Below the pieces are notes generated by a model. It was not told the DNA's origin. It did not search any database and worked only from the letters and a program-made list of their open reading frames with translations. A stretch of DNA of 64,000 nt from JANXSF01 sp043755435 (GTDB lineage: Bacteria > Acidobacteriota > Terriglobia > Bryobacterales > Bryobacteraceae), in the NCBI GenBank assembly GCA_043755435.1, contig JAYUSZ010000091.1, positions 10,590 to 74,589 of the forward strand. Direction: 5' to 3'. Below are positions 35,734-45,388 of the stretch, one piece after another; the first letter of the stretch is position 1; each line of letters opens with the position of its first letter. The position numbers and the translations under genes are program-made.

Positions 35734-36381
35734 ATGAAGAAAAGTCTCTCTCTTATTTTTGGTGTAGCTCTTGTATCAGTATCAGCATCAGCTGCAATCA
35801 TCACCAATGGTGATTTTGAATCAGGTAACACTGGATTCACATCAGCTTATACCTTTGTTAGCAACTCTCCGGCGGTCCAAGGGTCCATGGTTCCTGAAGG
35901 CACATACACCGTGACCACGGCTGGCCAAACCTCAAATTCCTATCATGCCGCTTGGTCACCTGGTGTTTCGCCGCTAGGTGGAAACAGCATGATGTTGTTA
36001 AATGGAGCAACCGGGACTGGCGACGAATGGGCAGGTACGGCAACTGGACTAGTCATTGGAAACACTTACTCTGTTAGAGGTTGGGGTGTTAGCGTACATC
36101 CTCTAGCCACTGCAAATTTGCAGTGGTTCATTGGTACTACTGCTATTGGCACCGGTGTTTCACTGCCTGCCGTCGTTGGTTCACCCTGGACTGCCTTCAA
36201 TGGGAGTTTTGTAGCAACCGGAACCACCCAGGCGCTGATCATTCGCTCTACGCAAACAGCTGTATTCGGCAATGACTTCGCAATCGACAGCTTAACGATT
36301 AGTGACATTCCTGAGCCAGGCACCTATGCTCTGTTCGCTGCTGGTTTGGTTGGTATCGCTGCTCTCCGTCGACGCAATTAA
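35734..36381 (+). CDS. PEP-CTERM exported protein
   Basis: 215 residues with a clear signal peptide (SLSLIFGVALVSVSASAA) and GGAGG-like spacing (TTGGAGG variant) before the ATG. The body (GDFESGNTGFTSAY, later ALIIRSTQT, GNDFAIDSLTI) is a carbohydrate-binding-like beta-sandwich. The C-terminus IPEPGTYALFAAGLVG plus ALRRRN is a textbook PEP-CTERM sorting signal. It is expected at the surface or in the exopolysaccharide matrix. Confidence 0.9.
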   Translation: MKKSLSLIFGVALVSVSASAAIITNGDFESGNTGFTSAYTFVSNSPAVQGSMVPEGTYTVTTAGQTSNSYHAAWSPGVSPLGGNSMMLLNGATGTGDEWAGTATGLVIGNTYSVRGWGVSVHPLATANLQWFIGTTAIGTGVSLPAVVGSPWTAFNGSFVATGTTQALIIRSTQTAVFGNDFAIDSLTISDIPEPGTYALFAAGLVGIAALRRRN

Positions 36382-36401
36382 GAGCATTTTGGTTCTCGAA
36401 G

Positions 36402-36436
36402 AAAAGGGGCTGCTTAGGCAGACCCTTTTCTTTTTC
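36402..36436 (+). terminator. intrinsic terminator of the PEP-CTERM gene
   Basis: Stem AAAAGGG-G-CTGC / GCAG-A-CCCTTTT with loop TTAG and one mismatch, followed by CTTTTTC. It lies 20 bp after the stop codon at 36381. Confidence 0.75.
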
Positions 36437-36702
36437 TTATCTGCCCTCATCTTCTCCTCTCATACCTACCTGTTCAGTTCGTAAAACCTTCGCCCTCTTT
36501 CTTAGAAAAGAACAGTCTTTTCGGAGTCTTGCAGACCAAAGGAATCCACACGGTTGGCGCATTAGCTGGCTTCATGGTCTATTTAGGAAGAAACGGTGGC
36601 AAACACCTCACTCCGGAAAAAGACCAAGAGAGAGCCCTAGGTGTGGGCCAACCTCTGAGAGGGGTTTGATACCTCTAGCTGAATCCGGACCAGTCATTTC
36701 GA

Positions 36703-36738
36703 AAATAAAGAAGACACCCGGAGGTGTCTTCTTTATTT
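36703..36738. terminator. perfect 16-bp hairpin, probably bidirectional terminator
   Basis: The stem AAATAAAGAAGACACC pairs with GGTGTCTTCTTTATTT around loop CGGA. It lies 22 bp beyond the end of the minus-strand PEP-CTERM gene, and its T-rich arms suit termination in both directions. Confidence 0.75.
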
Positions 36739-36759
36739 CAAACTTAGAATTTCAAGACA

Positions 36760-37479
36760 TTATTTGCGGCGACGGAAAGCCAAGCCCAACAGTGCAGAAC
36801 CTGCGATGAAGAAAGTAGTTGGTTCTGGAACAGCAGTCTGATTCACTTCCAAAGTGTCGAGGCCAAAGTCGTTCCCGAAAATCTGATCGTTTTGGTTGAC
36901 TACTTGCACTGTGATTGTGTCGCTTATGGTAATAAAGCCGGCGGTTGCGAATTGCTCCCAAGCTGCTGGAGTTGGAGGAGACGAGAGATTCGTATTGAAC
37001 TGAACCGTAGAGGTTAGAAGCGTGCCCCCAGTGCCGTTGCCGTCGTAAACTCTCAGCACAACACCGGCTGGATTTATTGAAAATAAACCAGTTAGCCAAG
37101 CACTAAATACTGTACTGTCTCCCACGTTGAGACCGGTTACAACTTGTTGGTAAACAAGATCGGTTCCAGGCCTTGGGTCGCCATTAATGATCATGAAGTT
37201 GCTATTCAATCCTGGATTTTGTGGTCCCGTTGCTGACCAAGACGCGTGGCAGTTACTAGCGTTGTCCCCAATTGCATATGTAGCTTCTGCAACCAAGGCG
37301 GAACTGGATGCACACGTAGACGAACCTGGAACTCCTCCGTAATTTAACGAAGTCGTGCCAGTGCTGATGCTGCCAGTCGAATTGTCAAAGCTTTGGATTA
37401 TGGTTGCGGATGCGCTTACTGCAGCGAGGCAAAAGAAACCTGTGCTTAAAACGGACCTGAAGTTAGAGTTTGATATCAC
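36760..37479 (-). CDS. PEP-CTERM exported protein
   Basis: 239 residues. The signal peptide (STGFFCLAAVSASATI) is followed by a Thr/Ser/Asn-rich beta body (GNDFGLDTLEVNQ near the end, as in the gene at 35734). The C-terminal VPEPTTFFIAGSALLGLAF plus RRRK is an exosortase signal. It faces the other PEP-CTERM gene tail to tail, and both share the GNDF-x-x-D-x-L element, so they are probably distant paralogues. Confidence 0.88.
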   Translation of the reverse strand: MISNSNFRSVLSTGFFCLAAVSASATIIQSFDNSTGSISTGTTSLNYGGVPGSSTCASSSALVAEATYAIGDNASNCHASWSATGPQNPGLNSNFMIINGDPRPGTDLVYQQVVTGLNVGDSTVFSAWLTGLFSINPAGVVLRVYDGNGTGGTLLTSTVQFNTNLSSPPTPAAWEQFATAGFITISDTITVQVVNQNDQIFGNDFGLDTLEVNQTAVPEPTTFFIAGSALLGLAFRRRK

Positions 37480-37566
37480 GAATTTTAGTACCTCGAATAT
37501 TGGTCTTGGTTTGAATTGGTTTGTTCTTCTGTACAGCGAAAACTTACCAATTCAACTGTTACAAGT

Positions 37567-37596
37567 ATCATAGTATTTCTAAGCCGAGTCAATCAA
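37567..37596 (-). promoter_or_regulatory. putative sigma-70-like promoter for the PEP-CTERM gene
   Basis: On the minus strand TTGATT and TATGAT are separated by 18 bp, about 90 bp upstream of the start at 37479. Match to the consensus only. Confidence 0.35.
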
Positions 37597-38473
37597 TAAA
37601 TAGTACTCCCTAGGATAGGAAAGACTTACACTCGTCGTGGAGCCGGCCAACTTCAAGTCCAGTATAAAGTATAGAAAAGGAACGTCTTAATCTTCAAGAG
37701 CAAGACCAAAACACACAAGAGCTAGTACTAACGTTTCCCGAAAACTATTATAAGGGTAACCCTACCCTCATAAGTTCTTCCAACTTACCTACAATCAACT
37801 TAGTTACTATACGTTTGTTATACAGTAAGATCACGTTTTTGTAACATGCACTTACAACGGTAAAGAGATAACAAAAGTCCTTAGGCTCTTGATGGGGGGC
37901 AGCCCGTGACTTTTGGATTGGTAGGAGAAAACGTTTTGAATCAACCAGGATTCGCCACTTCGGCATCTGCCGGTCGTGCAGAACAGGTGGCTTGAGAACG
38001 CATCTAATTAGCAAGTAATCACCTCTGTGGACAAAGCCGGGCAATTGGGTTCACGAGGTCGTTATGGAAGAGGTTTCACGGGACTAGCAGTCCTTACGGG
38101 CGAGTGAGGCAGCCCAACCCGGCTTTTGCCCCTTGGGTCCGGTGCAGACCTGAAACGCGCTGGCGACGGTTGCTCGAATATTGGAAACGCGCCGGCGGGA
38201 GGTTCAGATTGGGTGTTTCCAGCTTCAAAGCAGAGAGCCCATATTGAATCAACTATCTTCAACATGGATCCTATACTCTCCGCGCATGTTGCGGGTCATG
38301 CCGATTTGCCACCACCAAACGGCAAGTTCGCCCGCAGCCAGATCAGGTTCGGGAACAAGCGCTTTAGGGCGAACGTGGTACAGGGTAGGGACAAATCGGG
38401 CACAGCGATGAAAAGCAAAATCATCCCCGCCAAGGGGAGTTCGGCTGCAATCAACTAATATTGAGGAGTTAAG
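37597..38473. other. intergenic, no gene supported
   Basis: About 880 bp between the PEP-CTERM promoter region and tRNA-Arg. Short frames here have no family features. Confidence 0.4.
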
Positions 38474-38550
38474 TGGTGCGCCCGGAGGGATTCGAACCCC
38501 CGGCCTACTGGTTCGAAGCCAGTTGCTCTATCCAGCTGAGCTACAGGCGC
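38474..38550 (-). tRNA. tRNA-Arg (anticodon UCG)
   Basis: Reading the minus strand gives a complete cloverleaf: acceptor GCGCCTG paired with CGGGCGC, D-arm with AGCTCAGCTGGATAGAGC, anticodon stem ACTGG/CCAGT around CTTCGAA (anticodon TCG), T-arm GGGGGTTCGAATCCC, and an encoded CCA end. Confidence 0.95.
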
Positions 38551-38925
38551 ATAGGCAAGTACCTCTACATTATACGCCTGGGCTTGCCTGATGCAACCGA
38601 ACAGCCGCTTCTTTTCCCCCTTCCCGTACGAAATAAGCATATCCTCATCGAAGGATGAGCCTGCAGAACGGCCGCAGGCCGGGCTTCTTTGTTTTTGTGT
38701 TTCTTGGGATTGCTGGAAAAAGATGGGAACCTGTTGTTGGTTTTCGGCGCTTTCCACCGCCTCCGCGAAGGTGTGTTCGCGTCAAATGGAAGTTATTCGT
38801 AGGAAGGTTGCAGTTTTTCGCGTGGCAGCTTGCGTTCTACTCCAGGCACCGTTTTCACTGGCGGTGCAGGGACGATTGTGCGAACAACCAGGGCAGGTCT
38901 TATGCGCTGCGCCGGACAGCGTCTT
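38551..38925. other. intergenic upstream of tRNA-Arg
   Basis: About 375 bp. It should contain the tRNA promoter; no gene is supported. Confidence 0.4.
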
Positions 38926-39891
38926 CTATTGACTTGGCTTTGCTTGCATTGCGCCGGCGGTCTCCCCGCCAACATAAACGCACGCATCGGCCATTTTGCC
39001 GAGGGTAAGAGTGCTGCCCTTGAACACGCTCACGCAACCTCCAGGGCCGCGGCAAGTAGTCAACGTGCGGCCAAGGAACTCCTCAGCTGTGAAATCCCGG
39101 AAGGGCAATCGCTGGAGGGGCACGAGCACCGGACGCACTTGCGTCTTTAGAGCGCGGTCGAACTTTTTAAAATTGGGATTAATATCCGCCTTGACGGCAG
39201 GCGGACGATTGAGGCCACCAACTGGAACTACGACGAACGTTCGACCAGGATAATCGATCTCCAGCATACGCACGAGTCCGATGTCACGGCCCATGCTAGA
39301 AAGGTAGTCCCCGGTAAACGTCCGATAGAAGTGCGCGGCACCATAAATAACCAGAGCTTTACCACGCTTCTGAAGCACCTGCTCCTTGAGAACTGAGACG
39401 GCCGTGCCCTCGCGGCCACGGTTGTCTCCCAGTCCGGGATCGCCGCCGAAGACGCGAAGCCGCGCATCGGTCGGCAGCTTCGAATTGACCTCACGGACAG
39501 CCGCGAAGAACTCTGCGTAGACCGGGGAGTCCCAGATATCGTTGGCGGCTTGGGTTGTGGTCTTCCAAACCTGCGCCAACTCTGCCCTGGAAACGTTCTC
39601 GCCTCGAATGTAACGGTCAAGAGTGGACTGCTGTGTCGTGCTACCGAACTCCACCACGATGGACCGCACTTTCTTCGCGAAGTCGGGATGACGAACCAAG
39701 GCGATTCGCAGATCGGAGTCCAGTCTCTGTTTGTGGGCTTCGCCTAGCGCGACAATGTCGGCGTGATCGAAGGCGGAAATAAGCGTCCGGACGATCCCGT
39801 CCAAACCTGCGGCTTCGTCGGGCAGGCGCACCTTCGGCGGTTGCCCAAGGAGATTGGCAACACAAAGCAGTGGGGCTAACCAAGGTTTCAT
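38926..39891 (-). CDS. exported ChaN/erythromycin-esterase-like hypothetical
   Basis: About 321 residues from the ATG at 39891; a further start at 40044 adds an unlikely leader. The signal peptide is MKPWLAPLLCVANLLGQ. The motif ADIVALGEAH and the later IYGAAHFYR resemble the Glu/His pair of erythromycin-esterase and ChaN-like haem or iron proteins. I recall similar proteins in acidobacterial genomes. No specific substrate can be stated. Confidence 0.6.
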   Translation of the reverse strand: MKPWLAPLLCVANLLGQPPKVRLPDEAAGLDGIVRTLISAFDHADIVALGEAHKQRLDSDLRIALVRHPDFAKKVRSIVVEFGSTTQQSTLDRYIRGENVSRAELAQVWKTTTQAANDIWDSPVYAEFFAAVREVNSKLPTDARLRVFGGDPGLGDNRGREGTAVSVLKEQVLQKRGKALVIYGAAHFYRTFTGDYLSSMGRDIGLVRMLEIDYPGRTFVVVPVGGLNRPPAVKADINPNFKKFDRALKTQVRPVLVPLQRLPFRDFTAEEFLGRTLTTCRGPGGCVSVFKGSTLTLGKMADACVYVGGETAGAMQAKPSQ

Positions 39892-40044
39892 TCTGTTCTC
39901 TTCGGTTTCTTTTTCAGTATAAATCTTTGACCCAAAAAACGTCAGTTGGCGTACTTGTTGAGAGGTCAACTCCTGTACCCCGAGGCAGTTACGTGGAAGG
40001 CGACTGTTACCTGCATGGTGAGTACTATTAGGTGCCGATGACAT

Positions 40045-40503
40045 TAGCGAAACACTCCTGCAGTTGTGTCACTCCCTTATAGTTGTCCCAGAGGGAAAAA
40101 GCAGTAATGAGATGGATGAGAATTCGTCACAAAAGCGGGTTGTGGAAAACACCTAAAATTGCCCGCATCCCCTAGGGTGTTCTGAAAGGAGCAACCTGAA
40201 AGTCAGTAGACACTCCGCTGCCCAAAGCCTCCGCTCCTGGGTCCCGCTTGAGCGCTAGCTGCTCTGCGCATAGCAGGGAAGGCGTCTCGTACAAGAAAAC
40301 CCTCCGCACGGTATCCCGATCAGGAGGGCTTGCGCCGACCGCCAGCGTTACCCGCTCGCCTCGGCTTTGGGCAAATCCGCCAGGCGCGACCCCGGCGAAC
40401 CTGTGCGAACTTAACACGTGGGTTGCGATACAACCCTCAAAACCGGAACTTTCTACTTGGCTGGGTGTAGGAACTTTCTATTTGGCTCCGACAGGATCAG
40501 GCT
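40045..40503. other. intergenic, no gene supported
   Basis: About 460 bp upstream of the transposase remnant. No gene or structure was recognised. Confidence 0.4.
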
Positions 40504-40698
40504 TTGTTGGAAGCAACAGGAATGAGCATTCAGTACTTGACCGGAATGATCCGGGCAGCGCGCAGCAGTATTGTTTGTTATGACAAGCGGATTAATGAGA
40601 TTGCTCAAGCCAACGCAGACTATAAGATCTTCGCAGAGTTTCCCGGCGCTGGGAATGTTTTGATACCGGAACAAGCGTGGTGGAGGATCTTCGGTTGA
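40504..40698 (+). pseudogene. IS110-family transposase fragment
   Basis: The stretch IVCYDKRINEIAQANADYKI followed by FAEFPGAG matches the central region of IS110 transposases (a helix ending IxxxHPDxxxFxSLPGAG). It breaks off in about 15 residues. No ends or catalytic DEDD part are present, so it is an inactive remnant. Confidence 0.45.
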
Positions 40699-40800
40699 AG
40701 AGGTACCAAAGAAAAAGAAGGTTGTGAAAATCAACTTGAAAACCTGTGGAGATTTTAAAACACTAGATGGTCTAGAGGCTTGACCGGACAACTCAGAAGT

Positions 40801-41721
40801 CTAACGGTACGGCGCGAACATTTCTGTTGTGAAGTAGCGCTCCATTCGATCCGCAAAAACAGTTACAATATGGCCTTGAATTTGCAAACGGCTTGCCGCA
40901 ATGGCTGCTGCACGTAAATTCAAACCGGAACTAGGCCCCACAGGAAACCCCTGGTTCATCAACTGGCGGGTCACCTCAATCGCTTCATTGTCGGGAACGT
41001 CAATTGTCACAAGTCCCGGCAAGTCCTCCTCGCGAAAGATGGTGGAAAGGTTGTCCGCCACGCCGGGAATGCGCGCGCTGAAACTGGAACATTCTACGTC
41101 TGATATGTTTTCAAAAGTTACCGGCTTCGCAACAATCGGAATTGGGGCGCAACCCGCATCGCAGAAGCCCTGATACAACCCCACAAGAGTGCCGCCAGTT
41201 CCCACGCCACTAACAATTGCCGCCACCGTACCGCCAGGAATCTGATCAAGAATTTCGCGAGCAGTCCCCATTCTATGCGCCAGAGCATTGTCCGGATTAG
41301 AAAACTGGCATGGCAGAAACGCCTGCTCTGTTTGGGCCATTCGCTCGGTTTCAGCAATAGCACCGCGGATTCCCAACTCTCGAGGAGTAAATCGCAACTG
41401 GCCGCCATAGGCTCGAATAATCAAGCCCCGTTCGCTGCTGACGCCTTCGGGCATCACTGCTGTAAAGCGTAATCCGAGTTGGGCGCACACCAGTGCCATG
41501 GCGATGGAAGTGGAACCGCTCGATGCTTCAACTACATGTTCACCAGTCTTGAGCTTTCCCTGACGAATGGCCTTTTCCAGTATGAAACGTGCAATGCGAT
41601 CTTTAGTGGAACCGGATGGATTCAGAAATTCGAGTTTGGCCCAAATTTGCGGCGAGCCTGACGTGCGCACGGGAACCAATGGTGTGGGCGTGTTGCGGCC
41701 CATGTAAGCCTGAATGCTCAC
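40801..41721 (-). CDS. cysteine-synthase-family PLP enzyme
   Basis: 306 residues. The PLP Lys is Lys40 in NPSGSTKDR. The substrate loop is EASSGSTSIAM, the phosphate loop GVGTGGT, and GPSSGLNLRAA lies near the C-terminus. It makes L-cysteine from O-acetylserine and sulfide, or a related beta-replacement product; O-phosphoserine or thiosulfate use cannot be excluded. It overlaps the upstream small gene by 4 bp, forming the end of the argJ operon. Confidence 0.88.
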   Translation of the reverse strand: MSIQAYMGRNTPTPLVPVRTSGSPQIWAKLEFLNPSGSTKDRIARFILEKAIRQGKLKTGEHVVEASSGSTSIAMALVCAQLGLRFTAVMPEGVSSERGLIIRAYGGQLRFTPRELGIRGAIAETERMAQTEQAFLPCQFSNPDNALAHRMGTAREILDQIPGGTVAAIVSGVGTGGTLVGLYQGFCDAGCAPIPIVAKPVTFENISDVECSSFSARIPGVADNLSTIFREEDLPGLVTIDVPDNEAIEVTRQLMNQGFPVGPSSGLNLRAAAIAASRLQIQGHIVTVFADRMERYFTTEMFAPYR

Positions 41722-42107
41722 AGGAAAAAACTCACTGGGTCCAATGCTGCTATTTTCCAGCGTTTGCCCTTCTTAATAAAACGGCAGGTAACCTTCTCTC
41801 GCTTTCGCTTCACTGCGCCCACTGGGTCTGCTGAGCGAATTTCAAGCAGCCAATCCAGCACAACAGTTTGTTTGTCCGTCCATTCAATCGGATCAATGGC
41901 GGAGCCAACCTCGTGGCTGGCCAGCAGGTCTCTCAACTGCTGTCCAAGTGTGCCCATGGAATCGGTTACCCCAATTGCTGCTTCAGCATTTCCTTCACTC
42001 AGGGCTGAGGTAAATTGGCCAAGCACTTCAAGCAGTGTTTCGTGCGATACGTCTTCGTTCTGCGCGAACCATAGTATAGCTCCGAATTCACGCCGGGTAA
42101 CCAGCAT
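41718..42107 (-). CDS. conserved hypothetical between argJ and the cysteine synthase
   Basis: 129 residues with helical N-terminus and beta ending (KVTCRFIKKGKRWKIAALDP), the layout of a small NTF2/SnoaL-like fold. No catalytic motif was recognised. It sits 3 bp after argJ and overlaps the next gene by 4 bp, so it is coexpressed with amino-acid biosynthesis genes. Confidence 0.65.
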   Translation of the reverse strand: MLVTRREFGAILWFAQNEDVSHETLLEVLGQFTSALSEGNAEAAIGVTDSMGTLGQQLRDLLASHEVGSAIDPIEWTDKQTVVLDWLLEIRSADPVGAVKRKREKVTCRFIKKGKRWKIAALDPVSFFL

Positions 42108-42110
42108 TCA

Positions 42111-43301
42111 CTAACTCCGGTAACTGGCGTTAATTTTGATGTAGCCTTCCGTGAAGTCGCAGGTGAAGAAACGGGCACAACCGTTGCCTTTGCCATTCAG
42201 CCTGAATTCAATGCGGATGTCAGGAGTATTCAGCATATGCTTCAACACTTCCTCGTCGTACTTTGCAGCCAAACCGCCTCGGCAAACGGTAATGTTTTGC
42301 AGGTCAATGTTTGCTTCGGCTGGATCGAACTTCACGCCTGCATAACCCGCTGCCGCCAAAATTCGGCCCCAATTAGCGTCATTTCCATATATAGCCGTTT
42401 TCACCAGCGGGGAATTCGCAATAGCACGGGCAATTTTTTCAGCATCCACTTCTGTACGAGTGCCGATAACATCAATCGTGATTAGTTTAGTTGCACCTTC
42501 ACCATCGCGAGCAATTTGAATCGCTAAGTCTTCCAGCAGATGCGTAAGTGCTTCTTCAAATAAATGCTTTTCCTTCGCTGATAGTGATGAACGAGAAGCA
42601 CCGTTGGCCAGCAGAAAAATAGTGTCGTTAGTGGACATATCGCCATCAACGCATAGGCGGTTGAAGCTGCGGGCAGTGGCCCGTTTCAACATAGGCTTCA
42701 GGTCAGCAGGCGAAAGCTTCGCGTCAGTCATCACGAATCCAAGAGTGGTAGCCATCAGAGGATGAATCATGCCTGACCCCTTGGTCATGCCCGACAAAGT
42801 GACCACACCGCCCTTAGTAGCAACGCGGGCCGCAGCCCGCTTCGGAACCAAGTCAGTAGTAAGAATGGCTCGCGCTACTGATTCAAAATCACCATTCAAC
42901 GACCTTACTAGCGAAGGCATGGCGGTTGTAATCTTTGAGCCGTCCAATTCCACACCAATCACTCCTGTGGATGCGGGCAGCACATGTTCCGCAGGAACCT
43001 TAAGAGCCTTCGCGACTGCTTTGCATGTGTCCAAAGCAACTTTTGAGCCCGTTCGAGTGGCGCAATTCGCGTTGCCTGCATTGACAACAATCACGCTAGC
43101 CTTGCCGCGGGAAGCTCTCAAGTTGGCCTTCGACAACACAACAGGAGCTGCTTGGACAAGATTAGTGGTGAATACTCCTGCCGCAGACGCTGTGACGTCA
43201 GACACGATAAGCGCAAGGTCATCACGCCGATCCTTGCGAATGCCAGCGTGGGCCGCCGCGTAACGGTAGCCAAGTGGAAGAGGAAACAAACAAGCCTCCA
43301 A
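42111..43301 (-). CDS. argJ: bifunctional ornithine acetyltransferase / N-acetylglutamate synthase
   Basis: 396 residues, full length. MTKGSGMIHPLMATTLGF contains the self-cleavage site between Ala184 and Thr185, which frees the nucleophilic Thr. TNLVQAAPVV and NAGNANCATRTG are further ArgJ motifs, and the end YIKINASYRS is typical. It recycles the acetyl group from N-acetylornithine to glutamate in arginine synthesis. First gene of a three-gene operon. Confidence 0.95.
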   Translation of the reverse strand: MEACLFPLPLGYRYAAAHAGIRKDRRDDLALIVSDVTASAAGVFTTNLVQAAPVVLSKANLRASRGKASVIVVNAGNANCATRTGSKVALDTCKAVAKALKVPAEHVLPASTGVIGVELDGSKITTAMPSLVRSLNGDFESVARAILTTDLVPKRAAARVATKGGVVTLSGMTKGSGMIHPLMATTLGFVMTDAKLSPADLKPMLKRATARSFNRLCVDGDMSTNDTIFLLANGASRSSLSAKEKHLFEEALTHLLEDLAIQIARDGEGATKLITIDVIGTRTEVDAEKIARAIANSPLVKTAIYGNDANWGRILAAAGYAGVKFDPAEANIDLQNITVCRGGLAAKYDEEVLKHMLNTPDIRIEFRLNGKGNGCARFFTCDFTEGYIKINASYRS

Positions 43302-43399
43302 AATATTAGTGATTCCATCGAAGGATAACAGTAATTGTTTACTGCTTGCTTGAATCTCTTAGGGAATTCTACTGGGATTGATTGAATATTGGGTGCTTG

Positions 43400-43933
43400 C
43401 TAGGGTTGGCTCAACTTGGCGAACAAAGTATTGAAGTCTACGCTGAGGTTGATTTCAGGCAGTTGACCCACTAAATCTTCGATTTCGCGAATGCCACGCG
43501 AATCAGCAGAAAATAGCTTTCGCGCTTCAGGGTCAACGATCCAAATGTGTTGGATACCGAAGCGGGAGTAGTCTGAAGTTTTCAACAGTGTGTCCGCCAC
43601 ACGGTCACCAGCAGATAGAATTTCAATGACCAAGTACGGTGGCCGCGTAAAGATTTCTTCGTGTTCAAAAGGCGTGCGAACAACGCAAACATCGGGGATC
43701 CGATACCTTTTCTCGCCAACAGTATTTTGAACGCGGACGCGCTGCTCTGTGATGACTCTGATTAAAAATCTATCTTCCAATGCTCCGAAAAGCATTGTAA
43801 GCAGCGCCTGTAGCCGGCTATGTGTATAAGTACCCACGGTACGCTCCACTAACTCCCCGTGAACGTATTCCCGATCAGGGTGATATGACGTGGAAAGATA
43901 TTCTTCCAAAGCTACAAGTGTACTGGTCGCCAT
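43400..43933 (-). CDS. Uma2-family (DUF820) nuclease-fold protein
   Basis: 177 residues from the ATG at 43933; a start at 43972 would overlap fmt. EYLSTSYHPDREYVHGELVE, then RIPDVCVVR and LVIEILSAGDR form the Uma2 PD-(D/E)xK-like core (Asp in PDV, Glu in IEILS). The role is unknown; such genes are multicopy in many phyla. It follows fmt by 19 bp. Confidence 0.82.
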   Translation of the reverse strand: MATSTLVALEEYLSTSYHPDREYVHGELVERTVGTYTHSRLQALLTMLFGALEDRFLIRVITEQRVRVQNTVGEKRYRIPDVCVVRTPFEHEEIFTRPPYLVIEILSAGDRVADTLLKTSDYSRFGIQHIWIVDPEARKLFSADSRGIREIEDLVGQLPEINLSVDFNTLFAKLSQP

Positions 43934-43952
43934 GGTTTCATTATACTCCTCG

Positions 43953-44885
43953 CTAGCCGCCGAAGACTTCACCTGAAATTGGGCGCTGCCCGTTCACAAA
44001 CGCATCAGAGGTTATCCGTTTGCGGCCTTCCTGCTGAAGCTCTGTCACGTCCAATAATGTGTCGTTTTTGCAGCTTACGAATATCCCTTTTCGAATGGCA
44101 TGAATTTCTCCAGGAATACCTTTCATTGTCTCTTGCGCTGCATGAGCGGCCAGAATTTTCCAAGGTGTGCCTCTAAATGTTGTGTAAGCACCGGGCCAGG
44201 GATCAAAACCACGAAGTCGATCCGCAATTTCCGCAGCAGTGCGATTGAAGTCGATTCGACCATCCTCCCTTTTCAGAATCGGCGCATAGGTTGCCTTCGA
44301 ATGATCCTGAGGAATAGCATGTATAGTACCTGCTTCAAGCCCTTTGAGTGTTTCAATCAGCAGCTCCGCACCGAGCATGGAAAGCCTTTCGGCCAAGGTC
44401 GGAGAAGTATCGTCTGGCAGGATTGCGATCTCCGCTTTCAACAGCATATCCCCTGTATCCATGCCAGCATTGATGCGCATGGTTGTGACGCCTGTAGTGA
44501 CTTCACTGTTTGCGATAGCCCATTGAATCGGCGCCGCACCCCGATATTTTGGCAACAACGAACCATGAACATTGATGATCCCGAGTCGTGCCAGATCGAT
44601 GACCGCTTGTGGCAAAATTTGCCCGTAACCAACTACTACCATGGCAGGTACATTGAATTCCGCCAGCTTGGCAATTTCTTCGGGACGGCGAATCCGTTCC
44701 GGCTGCAACACAGCAATACCATGCGCTATAGCGGCTTTCTTGACTGCGGATCGAGTAAGTTCCTGGCCTCGTCCGCTGGGCCGATCAGGCTGGGTATATA
44801 CGGCTTTGACGTTGTGCCCGGCGGCAATCAGGGCTTCAAGAGTTGGTACAGCAAATTGCGGCGTTCCTAGAAAAACTAGGTCCAC
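43953..44885 (-). CDS. fmt: methionyl-tRNA formyltransferase
   Basis: 310 residues. MDLVFLGTPQFAVPTLEAL, NVHGSLLPKYRGAAPIQWAI and DTGDMLLK are the conserved formyltransferase motifs, with the catalytic Asn/His/Asp set. It formylates initiator Met-tRNA. It overlaps def by 10 bp, forming the usual def-fmt unit. Confidence 0.95.
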   Translation of the reverse strand: MDLVFLGTPQFAVPTLEALIAAGHNVKAVYTQPDRPSGRGQELTRSAVKKAAIAHGIAVLQPERIRRPEEIAKLAEFNVPAMVVVGYGQILPQAVIDLARLGIINVHGSLLPKYRGAAPIQWAIANSEVTTGVTTMRINAGMDTGDMLLKAEIAILPDDTSPTLAERLSMLGAELLIETLKGLEAGTIHAIPQDHSKATYAPILKREDGRIDFNRTAAEIADRLRGFDPWPGAYTTFRGTPWKILAAHAAQETMKGIPGEIHAIRKGIFVSCKNDTLLDVTELQQEGRKRITSDAFVNGQRPISGEVFGG

Positions 44886-45388
44886 TCGCCCGCCTTCTGC
44901 AGTTTTTTGATTTTGCGCTTAATCAGATCCCGCTTCAGTAAGCTTATGTGTTGAATGAAAAGCACACCATTCAAATGATCGATTTCATGTTGTATCGCGC
45001 GAGCCAGAAGCTCCTCACCGGTTACTTCAAAATGCTCACCTCGAACATCTTGAGCGCGAACCGTAGCCGTCAACGCGCGACGGACATCTTCGCGGAAACC
45101 AGGGATGGAAAGGCAACCCTCTTCCCCAACTTGCGTTCCATCCAGCTTGACGATTTCCGGGTTGATCAGAACTATCTTATCTTCAGGTTTGGCACCGGAG
45201 GAAACGTCAATCACGGTGAGCCGCTTCGATACATTCACTTGTGGTGCGGCCAGCCCAACACCCTTGGCCGAGTACATGGTTTCGAACATATCGTCCACGA
45301 GTTTGCGGAGCTCGGAACCGAAATCAGTAATGGGCTCGGCCACCGTTTCAAGCACTGGATGCCCATATTTGGTGATCTCGAGTTTCAT
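44876..45388 (-). CDS. def: peptide deformylase
   Basis: 170 residues with all three signatures: GVGLAAPQV, EEGCLSIPG (metal Cys) and QHEIDHLNG (two metal His and the catalytic Glu). It removes formyl from new proteins. Its start overlaps aroC by 1 bp and it is coupled to fmt. Confidence 0.95.
   Translation of the reverse strand: MKLEITKYGHPVLETVAEPITDFGSELRKLVDDMFETMYSAKGVGLAAPQVNVSKRLTVIDVSSGAKPEDKIVLINPEIVKLDGTQVGEEGCLSIPGFREDVRRALTATVRAQDVRGEHFEVTGEELLARAIQHEIDHLNGVLFIQHISLLKRDLIKRKIKKLQKAGEWT

Noticed and set aside
37748..38044. 98-residue minus-strand frame upstream of tRNA-Arg
   Set aside because: No family features; sequence looks non-coding.
38455..39008. Several frames overlapping and following the tRNA-Arg gene
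   Set aside because: The start of the set reads through the tRNA; the rest are opposite-strand shadows or have no family features.
40172..40417. 81-residue minus-strand frame before the transposase remnant
   Set aside because: No recognisable domain and no convincing start.
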